This document shows positions 1 through 5,890 of a DNA stretch of 11,415 nt, piece by piece. Made by a program: the position numbers and the translations under genes. Under the pieces are notes generated by a model. It saw only the letters and a program-made list of their open reading frames with translations, ran no database searches and had not been told where the DNA came from. Within the stretch, counting starts at the first letter, position 1; each line of letters starts with the position of its first letter. The DNA lies in assembly GCA_014378965.1 (NCBI GenBank), contig JACMMR010000072.1:1-11415 (forward strand), read 5' to 3'. This DNA is from Candidatus Parcubacteria bacterium. GTDB taxonomy: Bacteria; Patescibacteriota; Minisyncoccia; Phycocordibacterales; CAIZLB01.

Positions 1-15
1 CCCGTTTCCGGAATA

Positions 16-477
16 TTATTCTGCTGATTTTTCAATTTCTGCAACTTTCTCCATATCAATATCTTCTGGAGTTGTATCTAATAAATCGTTATCTGGTGCG
101 GCAGCCATGGCCTCTTTTTTAGGAGCACGTACCATTTGCATTTTAAGACGTTTGTTGATTTCCTTAACAGCTTTGTCTCTTATATAGTATAGTTTAGCTC
201 TTCTAACTTTAGACCTCTTTACAAGTTCAATCTTGTCGATCATTGGTGAGTAGAGTGGAAAGATTCTTTCTACACCGAAACCATTTGCTGATTTTCTAAC
301 AGTTAATGTAGCACCCGCTTCTGTACCGTGCTTTCGTGCCAAGATCATTCCTTCAAAGATCTGTATACGAGTTTTACCTTTTTCTTGAATTTTTTGATGT
401 ACTTTAATAGTATCACCTGTTCTTAAATCCAGTGTTTTTCTTGTTGTTTTGTCTAATGTCGATAATGTTATAGCCAT
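16..477 (-). CDS. rplS: Large ribosomal subunit protein bL19 with acidic C-terminal tail
   Basis: This is ribosomal protein bL19, which sits at the subunit interface of the 50S particle. The family core is easy to see: the hydrophobic strand FEGMILARKHG (41-51), the signature GVERIFPLYSPMIDKIEL (68-85) and the basic block RSKVRRAKLYYIRD (88-101). At 153 residues it is longer than the usual 115 or so; the excess is a tail from about residue 117, first basic (RAPKKE) and then strongly acidic to the end. It begins 13 bases after the stop of the pseudouridine synthase gene and is probably co-transcribed with it. No Shine-Dalgarno sequence is visible in that gap. The familiar rpsP-rimM-trmD neighbours are not upstream. 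The stop is TAA. Confidence 0.97.
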   Translation of the reverse strand: MAITLSTLDKTTRKTLDLRTGDTIKVHQKIQEKGKTRIQIFEGMILARKHGTEAGATLTVRKSANGFGVERIFPLYSPMIDKIELVKRSKVRRAKLYYIRDKAVKEINKRLKMQMVRAPKKEAMAAAPDNDLLDTTPEDIDMEKVAEIEKSAE

Positions 478-490
478 AATAGACTAATTA

Positions 491-1291
491 TTAACATATT
501 TGCGTTATTAAATCAAGCATATCTGCTGGTAATAGGGCTTCAAACACTCGTTCTTTATTTTCCATATCTACAAACGTTATTTTAAAAGCGTGAAGGGCTT
601 GTCGTTTCAAACCTAGATTGTCTTTATGATTTGGCATATATAGCTTGTCTGCCAATATACCGTGGTTAATATGCTTCATATGGACCCTAATCTGATGCGT
701 ACGACCAGTCTTAGGACTAACTGATACATAGGCATATTTAACTCCTTTCTTTTCAAATTCTTCTAGTACTTCAAAATATGTAATAGCTTCTCTGAGTTCT
801 CCGCGAGCAAAACGACCGCAAACATATTTTCTAAAATCAGACTGACTTCGACCAATAGACTCTTGAATACAGCCTTTTGGAGATTTGAAGTGTCCATATA
901 CAATTGCTCTATATTCTTTCTCTACTTTATGACTTTTAAATTGTTCCTTTATGTATGTATAAAATTCTTGATTTCGGGCAATAATCATCACTCCTGAAGT
1001 TTCCAGATCAAGCCTGTGAACTATGCCGTATCTTTCAAATTTATCATCTTGTTCTCCTACTTCTTTTGTTTCTGGGTACAATTTCAGAATTTGAGAAGCA
1101 ACAGAATCGATCTCTTCTTTTTTTCTACCATCACTATGTGTAATAAGTCCAGCAGGTTTGTTGATGATAACAAAGTCTTTTTCTTCATGGATAATTTCAA
1201 TCATATTTGTCATGGTAGCATACTTGGTAATATTTTGACTGTGACTCATGTGTATGAAAACAAGGGTAACCTTTATTATTAAAAAACCCAT
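491..1291 (-). CDS. RluA-family RNA pseudouridine synthase lacking an S4 domain
   Basis: This protein should convert specific uridines of rRNA or tRNA to pseudouridine. The RluA signature HRLDLETSG lies at 92-100, with catalytic Asp95. The N-terminal motif VIINKPAGLITH (41-52) and the later block SPKTGRTHQIRVHM (193-206) are also typical of the family. There is no room for the N-terminal S4 RNA-binding domain of RluC/RluD, so it resembles the short RluA layout. The target site cannot be told from sequence. The start is uncertain: homology begins near residue 31, and ATGs at 1213 and 1204 would give a tighter protein. The 1291 start is kept because tandem -10 elements lie just upstream of it. 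Residues 1-26 look unlike a conserved domain and may not be translated. rplS follows 13 bases downstream. The stop is TAA. Confidence 0.92.
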   Translation of the reverse strand: MGFLIIKVTLVFIHMSHSQNITKYATMTNMIEIIHEEKDFVIINKPAGLITHSDGRKKEEIDSVASQILKLYPETKEVGEQDDKFERYGIVHRLDLETSGVMIIARNQEFYTYIKEQFKSHKVEKEYRAIVYGHFKSPKGCIQESIGRSQSDFRKYVCGRFARGELREAITYFEVLEEFEKKGVKYAYVSVSPKTGRTHQIRVHMKHINHGILADKLYMPNHKDNLGLKRQALHAFKITFVDMENKERVFEALLPADMLDLITQIC

Positions 1292-1313
1292 TCTTTATTT
1301 ACATGGTATTTTT

Positions 1314-1354
1314 TTTATACCAAAATTATACCACTACCCAAACGTAAACGTAAA
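1314..1354 (-). promoter_or_regulatory. Tandem extended -10 promoter of the pseudouridine synthase-rplS unit
   Basis: On the minus strand TGgTATAAT (hexamer 1330 to 1325) is followed at once by TGgTATAAA (hexamer 1319 to 1314). TTTACG (1354 to 1349), inside the end of dipZ, could be the -35 of the first, with an 18-base spacer. Predicted starts fall near 1318 and 1307. The second element is part of a short imperfectly useful hairpin GGTAT-A7-ATACC, which has no U-tract after it and is not a terminator. Confidence 0.45.
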
Positions 1355-3034
1355 CGCTTTTAATCCTTTTTTAGGAATCTTTATTTTTAAAACATGCTTT
1401 CCATAATCATTGCCTTCTATTATTGTATACAACGTCTCATCTTTAATTAAAATCTTTTTCACAAAGACATCATCTTTATATACTTCTATCTCAACCCCAA
1501 CGTCTGATCCAGCTGTCATATACACATCCTTTGAATCATATTTAAATGTTATACCTGCCTCTCCAATATTTTCCGCATATTCTGAGGTTATATTCCATTG
1601 ACCGTCTAGGTATAGTTTATTTTCACTTAGATTATCAACAGGTGTAAAATTTTGCTTTCCTGGTACTCCTTTATTTCCACTTCCAAGATTGGTGTTTCTC
1701 GCAGATCCAAAGTATGTTTCTGGACTATTTACATTTCCACTCACTTGATTTTTAAGATCAATGGTATCTTTTGGAAGATTCACTTTCACACCCAATCGAT
1801 TTGCTCTTTCCTGTAGTGCATACTGTATAGCCTTTTCAGTTTGCTCATACTCACCTTCACCAATATGGTCATATATAATATACCCATCAATATCAACCAA
1901 ATATTTTCGTGGCCAGAACTGATTACCCAACGCATTCCATGTTTGATAGTTGTTATCAAGAATAACTGGATAATTTATCTTAAATCCCAAAACTGCCTTT
2001 TCAACATTGGCCTGAATTTTCTCAAAAGCGAACTCTGGAGTATGTACTCCAATAACTGCAAAACCACTGTCTTTATATTTTTCATACCAAGCATTTATAT
2101 ATGGAATAGTTCGCTTACAGTTTATACAACTATATGTCCAAATATCAACTAGAACCACTTTTCCCTTCATCTCTTCAAGTGTGATCTTTTGCCCATTCGT
2201 GTTTATATATCCATCAGGTGATACGAGTTCTGTTATTTTTTTATATTTTTTGGCTTTTTCTTCAGGTGATAAATACCTTCCAGCCAGAATATTTGCATTT
2301 ATTAACTGACCCTTACTTCCTAATAATTTTTGCTCAACTTTAGTTACATCGAAAAAACCATTGTCCAGGATTGCTGTTTGCAACTTTTTATCGTATCCTG
2401 AGAAAATTGCAAAAGCTACGATAATAAACAATATACCTAACCCTTTCTTAAACCACCCATCTGGATTTGAAAGGAGACCAAGTCTATCAACTATCCTTTG
2501 TCCAAGAAATGCAACAAAGAAAAGTGACAAACATAAACCAATCGTATATGTAAGTAAATATACAAATCCAAGGAATGGACTTACTGGTAATACTGTCGCA
2601 AGAATAATAAAATATGTCGGACTACAAGTTGAAAATACTGGACCTAAAGATGCACCAACAACAACATCACCCCAAAAACTTTTCTTTTGATCACCGCGAC
2701 CCAGGGCTATATTTGATTTTCTTGAAAGTTTTGCAATAAATTTATTTTCCCAAAGCGATGGAAATATAGTTACTAATCCTAGAATCAAAATAATACATCC
2801 TGAAAAAATTTTTAATGCATTTTCCGGAATATTTGCAAATAACGTACTTACTTTTAGTAAAAACGTGAAAGCAATAACCGATATTCCTAAAGATAAAATT
2901 ATTGTAACAGTCTTCTTTCTATTTGTTTCCCCACTTGCAACAGAACCACCAAGAATGATTGGTAGTACAGGTAATACACATGGTGCGATTATCGTTAATA
3001 TTCCAGCGATAAATGATGTGATAAACAGTAACAT
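1334..3034 (-). CDS. dipZ: DipZ-type membrane thiol-disulfide interchange protein (CcdA/DsbD core, redoxin, C-terminal beta domain)
   Basis: This protein likely carries electrons from cytosolic thioredoxin across the membrane to extracytoplasmic disulfides. Residues 1-213 form a CcdA/DsbD-like membrane core of about six helices, with the redox cysteine pair Cys19 (IIAPCVLPVLP) and Cys137 (GPVFSTCSPTY). Residues 270-410 are a TlpA/redoxin domain with active site YSCINCKRTIPY (Cys303, Cys306) and a cis-proline candidate at FWPRKY (Pro375). Residues 435-566 match the C-terminal beta domain that follows the redoxin in mycobacterial DipZ, starting at SPETYFGSAR. The three-domain order and the CINC rather than CGPC site support DipZ over plain CcdA. 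The hxlR-type regulator lies 49 bases upstream on the same strand, but dipZ has its own strong promoter. The last codons contain a GTAAAC repeat that simply encodes FTFTF. The stop is TAG. Confidence 0.93.
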   Translation of the reverse strand: MLLFITSFIAGILTIIAPCVLPVLPIILGGSVASGETNRKKTVTIILSLGISVIAFTFLLKVSTLFANIPENALKIFSGCIILILGLVTIFPSLWENKFIAKLSRKSNIALGRGDQKKSFWGDVVVGASLGPVFSTCSPTYFIILATVLPVSPFLGFVYLLTYTIGLCLSLFFVAFLGQRIVDRLGLLSNPDGWFKKGLGILFIIVAFAIFSGYDKKLQTAILDNGFFDVTKVEQKLLGSKGQLINANILAGRYLSPEEKAKKYKKITELVSPDGYINTNGQKITLEEMKGKVVLVDIWTYSCINCKRTIPYINAWYEKYKDSGFAVIGVHTPEFAFEKIQANVEKAVLGFKINYPVILDNNYQTWNALGNQFWPRKYLVDIDGYIIYDHIGEGEYEQTEKAIQYALQERANRLGVKVNLPKDTIDLKNQVSGNVNSPETYFGSARNTNLGSGNKGVPGKQNFTPVDNLSENKLYLDGQWNITSEYAENIGEAGITFKYDSKDVYMTAGSDVGVEIEVYKDDVFVKKILIKDETLYTIIEGNDYGKHVLKIKIPKKGLKAFTFTFG

Positions 3035-3040
3035 AAATAC

Positions 3041-3068
3041 ATTATAGCAAATATAAAGTACTTAACAA
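3041..3068 (-). promoter_or_regulatory. dipZ promoter, extended -10, predicted leaderless
   Basis: TGcTATAAT (hexamer 3046 to 3041) is a perfect extended -10, preceded after 16 bases by TTGTTA (3068 to 3063). Only six bases separate the hexamer from the ATG at 3034, so transcription should begin at or next to the start codon. No Shine-Dalgarno sequence is present. Confidence 0.6.
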
Positions 3069-3083
3069 GCTTAACTATATTTA

Positions 3084-3413
3084 TTAAAGAAATTTTTCTC
3101 CATATTCAGATAATGCATGCACTACTTTTTTAAGTCCCTTTCCCTTTGCTGTCAGCACATACTCTACATGTGGAGGTTTTTCTTTAAATTCAAGTCGTAT
3201 GACTATTTTCTGATTTTCTAATCTTTTTAACTTTTCTGTCAATGTTCGAGTACTTACCCCTCCCAATCTTTCATGAATTTTTCCAAATCTTTTAGAACCA
3301 TTTAATAACTCTCGAATAATTATAAGTACAACAGAATCCCCTACCAAGTCAGATGCTTTAGCAATGGGGCAATTTGTGCAGATTTTTTTTTGCTGAGCTT
3401 TGGTCCTAAACAT
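3084..3413 (-). CDS. HxlR/DUF24-family winged-helix regulator with N-terminal CxxC
   Basis: This is a 109-residue HxlR-type transcription factor, the full length of the family. The signature begins at CPIAKASDLVGD (15-26), continues through the recognition-helix region RLGGVSTRTLTEKLKRLE (49-66) and ends in the wing EYVLTAKGKGL. Cys15 matches the conserved N-terminal cysteine that senses electrophiles, hypochlorite or quinones in DUF24 regulators such as HypR, YodB and CatR. Here a second cysteine (Cys12) makes a CxxC, so either an intramolecular disulfide or metal binding is possible. It is transcribed divergently from a nitroreductase, an arrangement common for this family, and most likely controls it and itself. 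An A9 run in codons 8-11 precedes the CxxC. The predicted transcript is leaderless. The stop is TAA. The inducer is unknown. Confidence 0.93.
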   Translation of the reverse strand: MFRTKAQQKKICTNCPIAKASDLVGDSVVLIIIRELLNGSKRFGKIHERLGGVSTRTLTEKLKRLENQKIVIRLEFKEKPPHVEYVLTAKGKGLKKVVHALSEYGEKFL

Positions 3414-3419
3414 GTATGT

Positions 3420-3448
3420 AAATTAACATTTTTTTTATTACTTTACAA
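3420..3448 (-). promoter_or_regulatory. hxlR-type gene promoter, extended -10, predicted leaderless
   Basis: TGtTAATTT (hexamer 3425 to 3420) lies six bases before the ATG at 3413, with TTGTAA (3448 to 3443) as -35 after a 17-base spacer. The -35 lies inside the inverted repeat at 3438-3458, so binding there would block this promoter and give autorepression. Confidence 0.5.
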
Positions 3449-3458
3449 ATGAAAGTAA
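3438..3458. promoter_or_regulatory. Probable HxlR operator (perfect inverted repeat)
   Basis: TTACTTT (3438-3444) and AAAGTAA (3452-3458) form a perfect 7-base inverted repeat around a 7-base centre. It is in the 90-base gap between the regulator and the nitroreductase. It overlaps the -35 elements of both divergent promoters. The dyad length suits a winged-helix dimer, and TTAC...GTAA ends resemble sites I recall for DUF24 regulators; this likeness is from memory. Confidence 0.6.
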
Positions 3459-3470
3459 AAGAACTATACT
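3442..3470 (+). promoter_or_regulatory. Nitroreductase promoter P1
   Basis: TTTACA (3442-3447), a 17-base spacer and TATACT (3465-3470) make a good sigma-70-type promoter. The -35 lies within the inverted repeat at 3438-3458, as expected for repression by the divergent regulator. The start would be near 3477, giving a leader of about 27 bases. Confidence 0.6.
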
Positions 3471-3489
3471 TATATTATTACTAAATAAT

Positions 3490-3495
3490 TATAAT
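3490..3495 (+). promoter_or_regulatory. Possible second nitroreductase -10 (P2)
   Basis: A perfect TATAAT ends eight bases before the ATG at 3504, the spacing seen at other genes here, and would give an almost leaderless transcript. No convincing -35 or TGn is present, and the surrounding sequence is very AT-rich, so chance is a real alternative. Confidence 0.3.
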
Positions 3496-3503
3496 TTAAA
3501 ATT

Positions 3504-4136
3504 ATGACAAATATAATAGATGCATTACACTGGAGATATGCAACAAAAACATACGATTTAACAAAAAAACTAGATAGCACTCAGGTAGATATGTTGATTG
3601 AATCTGTTCGGTTATCACCCGCTTCTTTTGGGTTGTCTACTTATAAATTAATTCACGTTAAAAATACAGAAACTCGTGAAAAATTAAAAGCTGCAGCTTG
3701 GGGCCAGACTCAGATCTCAGATGCGTCTGATTTTTTAGTATTTGCAGCCAAAACAAATCTAGGCGAGGCAGATATAAACGAATTTATTAATGATGTTTCC
3801 GAAACAAGAAATGTTCCAGTTGAATCATTAACTGGGTATGCAGATATGATAAAAGGAAGTGTAGGATCTCGTTCGTCTGAAGAAAACATAGTTTGGGCGG
3901 CAAAACAAGCGTATATTGGTCTAGGAATACTCTTGACAGCAGCAGCCTTAGAAAAAATTGATGCCACACCGATGGAAGGTTTTGATTCAGCTCAATTTGA
4001 TGAAATATTAGGTTTATCAGCACTCAATTTGAAATCTATAGTTGTTGTAGCTATTGGGTATCGATCAGAAAATGACACATATTCTTCCTTAGCAAAAGTT
4101 AGACAGAGCAAACAGAACTTAATGATTGAAAAATAG
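3504..4136 (+). CDS. NfsB-like FMN-dependent NAD(P)H nitroreductase
   Basis: This is a 210-residue flavoenzyme of the nitroreductase family, close in length and plan to E. coli NfsB (217). The FMN-binding N-terminus WRYATKTYD (10-18), the segment RLSPASFGLSTYKLI (36-50), the helix WAAKQAYIGLGILL (131-144), MEGFD (157-161) and the closing VVVAIGYRSEND match NfsB blocks in order. It should reduce nitro compounds, quinones or similar electrophiles in the cytosol; the physiological substrate cannot be read from sequence. It is divergent from the HxlR-type regulator and probably repressed by it, in the manner of regulator-nitroreductase pairs known in Firmicutes. It is followed by a bidirectional terminator. 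The stop is TAG. Confidence 0.93.
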   Translation: MTNIIDALHWRYATKTYDLTKKLDSTQVDMLIESVRLSPASFGLSTYKLIHVKNTETREKLKAAAWGQTQISDASDFLVFAAKTNLGEADINEFINDVSETRNVPVESLTGYADMIKGSVGSRSSEENIVWAAKQAYIGLGILLTAAALEKIDATPMEGFDSAQFDEILGLSALNLKSIVVVAIGYRSENDTYSSLAKVRQSKQNLMIEK

Positions 4137-4167
4137 TTTAAAATCACGATTTGGTCACTAAACCGAA

Positions 4168-4210
4168 AATAAAAAATATTCATTCTTTCCCTGGATGAAT
4201 ATTTTTTATT
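4168..4210. terminator. Bidirectional intrinsic terminator between convergent genes
   Basis: Arms 4168-4183 and 4195-4210 are perfectly complementary over 16 bases, around an 11-base loop that may close by two further pairs. The arms carry an A6 tract on one side and a T6 tract on the other, so either strand reads a hairpin with a U-rich end. It lies 31 bases after the nitroreductase stop and 27 bases beyond the end of the opposing gene. Confidence 0.82.
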
Positions 4211-4237
4211 AATAGTTTTATTGTAAAACTTTTAAGT

Positions 4238-5827
4238 TTATTTTCCTGAAGTTCTTTTTACAAATGGACTCTGATTTTCTATTTTCATATCTTCCTTTTT
4301 TTCAGGAGGAAGATCTGTTTTTATAGCCTTCTGTAATTCTGTGGTTTCATTTCTACTTTGAGTTATAGGTGCATTTAATGTTTTAAATGGTGCAATAACC
4401 ACCATCGCATCTTCTGGTTGTATAGTTTTTGGGACTGTTATCACACTAGAAGTAGGTGTAAGATGAGTTAATACTTCTATTTTTTTAGGTTTTATAAATA
4501 CGTCTTTAAAAGTCTTAGTTTTTTGAAATACTTCAGGTTCTGAGATAGGGAAAAATTTTTTTATAGGTAACTCTGTAGAAACTTTGGAATGACTTTTATC
4601 ATGATAGATTTTAATTCCATCTATTGTTTCTTCATCTAAAATTAAATTTATTTTTTGCTCATCTTTTCGTAATCGCTTTAAAAAATACTTGTTACATACT
4701 AAAAATAGTGTAAGCAGTAATAGCGCGGTTATCCATAAATATATACTTGAAGCATTGGTCTTAAACATAAAGACAATTTCATCCCAGATTGTATCTCTTG
4801 ATTGACCAGAGGCAATAATTGAATTACATCTATCAATTTTTGGTTTTGTGTATTCTTGGACTGAAAAATCTAAATGTACATCTTGTGCTTTAGTAAATTC
4901 ATTAATTGCTAATCGACAATGATTATCAATCATATACATCAAACCTGCTGAAAAATGATTATTATATTGACTTGGTTTTGTTTTCAAACCTATGGATGTA
5001 AGAGCATCAGTAATTGAAATTGTTGGGATTATTACACCCTCAGAACCCAATATACCAATAATTTTTCCATTTTGATCAATAATAGGACTACCTTTTGATT
5101 CTACCGATAGAGATATACTTGATCGATACATATTACCTTGAATATTATTTATGATACCTTCACTAAAAATAGGTTCTGAAGTTAAGCTTGTAACCAATGG
5201 ATAACTCAACAAATAAACTTTTTCTCCCAATGTTACTTGACGATCTGAGAGAGGAATTGTAGGTAACTTTGTGGCCTCTATCTTAATCAGTGCGACAGTA
5301 TTATCATTTTCAAATGATGTGCCTGCATATAAAACCTTAGCATCATAACCTGTTGTCTGGGGTCTTACAATTTTAATCTGTTCGGTTAAATTCTCTATGG
5401 AATTTTCCTTTAAATAATTGAATATGGTTTTGTATGCATTTTTATAACCGAAATCTTCACTATTTTTATTTATAGAATTTAAATATTTCTCTACCGTTTT
5501 CCTATATAATGCATGTTTTGCACTCTCTAGTATCTCAGATTGTGTGACAATAATACCATCCTCTGAAAGAATAAAACCTACTCCTTCACCTGTGTTACTT
5601 ATTGTGGTGGTGCTGAAGTCATTTATTTTTGTACTACTAGAAATAGTATTTTTGTCATAATCAAAAATAAAATTTGGAACACCTATTGAGCCTTTTATTG
5701 AAGTTAAGATTTGAACTGTCGATGGTTTTATTATGTGTACTAAATCCTGACCATTTTCAACAGCGTAGACATGAATAGAAAATAATAACGTACAGATAAT
5801 TAGTAAAAATTTTGTTAAAAATTTCAT
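4238..5827 (-). CDS. Exported HtrA/trypsin-fold pseudoprotease with C-terminal membrane anchor and cytosolic tail
   Basis: Residues 1-22 are a signal peptide, with likely cleavage after HVYA. Residues 80-260 follow the HtrA/DegP protease plan but with every catalytic position changed. GEGVGFILSEDGIIVTQSEI (80-99) has Glu98 where the catalytic His should be. DNTVALIKI (175-183) has Thr177 in place of Asp. ESKGSPIID (243-251), opposite GNSGGP, has Lys245 in place of Ser. A helical insert of about 60 residues follows the His region. Residues 290-340 look like one TPR-type hairpin with Cys304 and Cys334, which could form a disulfide. A membrane helix at 361-379 is followed by basic KRLRK and a charged, low-complexity tail of about 150 residues, presumably cytosolic. 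No PDZ domain is visible. It probably binds peptides or partners rather than cutting them; function is unknown. The stop is TAA. Confidence 0.78.
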   Translation of the reverse strand: MKFLTKFLLIICTLLFSIHVYAVENGQDLVHIIKPSTVQILTSIKGSIGVPNFIFDYDKNTISSSTKINDFSTTTISNTGEGVGFILSEDGIIVTQSEILESAKHALYRKTVEKYLNSINKNSEDFGYKNAYKTIFNYLKENSIENLTEQIKIVRPQTTGYDAKVLYAGTSFENDNTVALIKIEATKLPTIPLSDRQVTLGEKVYLLSYPLVTSLTSEPIFSEGIINNIQGNMYRSSISLSVESKGSPIIDQNGKIIGILGSEGVIIPTISITDALTSIGLKTKPSQYNNHFSAGLMYMIDNHCRLAINEFTKAQDVHLDFSVQEYTKPKIDRCNSIIASGQSRDTIWDEIVFMFKTNASSIYLWITALLLLTLFLVCNKYFLKRLRKDEQKINLILDEETIDGIKIYHDKSHSKVSTELPIKKFFPISEPEVFQKTKTFKDVFIKPKKIEVLTHLTPTSSVITVPKTIQPEDAMVVIAPFKTLNAPITQSRNETTELQKAIKTDLPPEKKEDMKIENQSPFVKRTSGK

Positions 5828-5834
5828 ATCTTAT

Positions 5835-5843
5835 ATTATAACA
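5835..5843 (-). promoter_or_regulatory. Extended -10 of the pseudoprotease gene, predicted leaderless
   Basis: TGtTATAAT (hexamer 5840 to 5835) is a perfect extended -10 ending seven bases before the ATG at 5827. No good -35 is visible, which extended -10 promoters can tolerate. No Shine-Dalgarno sequence is present. Confidence 0.55.
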
Positions 5844-5890
5844 TAATTGTATTAACTAATAACCATCACACTTACCACTTGTAAGATTAA

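Noticed and set aside
1016..1282. Plus-strand open frame opposite the pseudouridine synthase
   Set aside because: It is low-complexity, Phe-rich translation of the antisense of a clear gene, with no domain and no promoter.
1305..1321. Hairpin GGTAT-T7-ATACC as a dipZ terminator
   Set aside because: The stem is only five pairs with no following U-tract, and it overlaps a better promoter assignment for the next gene.
1341..1356. Tandem GTAAAC repeat
   Set aside because: It simply encodes the alternating FTFTF end of the DipZ C-terminal strand.
1841..2690. Plus-strand open frames opposite dipZ
   Set aside because: They overlap conserved dipZ coding sequence, have no recognisable domain and show the skewed composition of antisense reading.
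3710..4183. Minus-strand open frames opposite the nitroreductase and its terminator
   Set aside because: They are shadows of a conserved enzyme; one also runs through the terminator hairpin.
5871..5885. CTTAC-N5-GTAAG inverted repeat between the LamG-esterase and the pseudoprotease
   Set aside because: Five-base arms with no U-tract are too short to call a terminator or operator.
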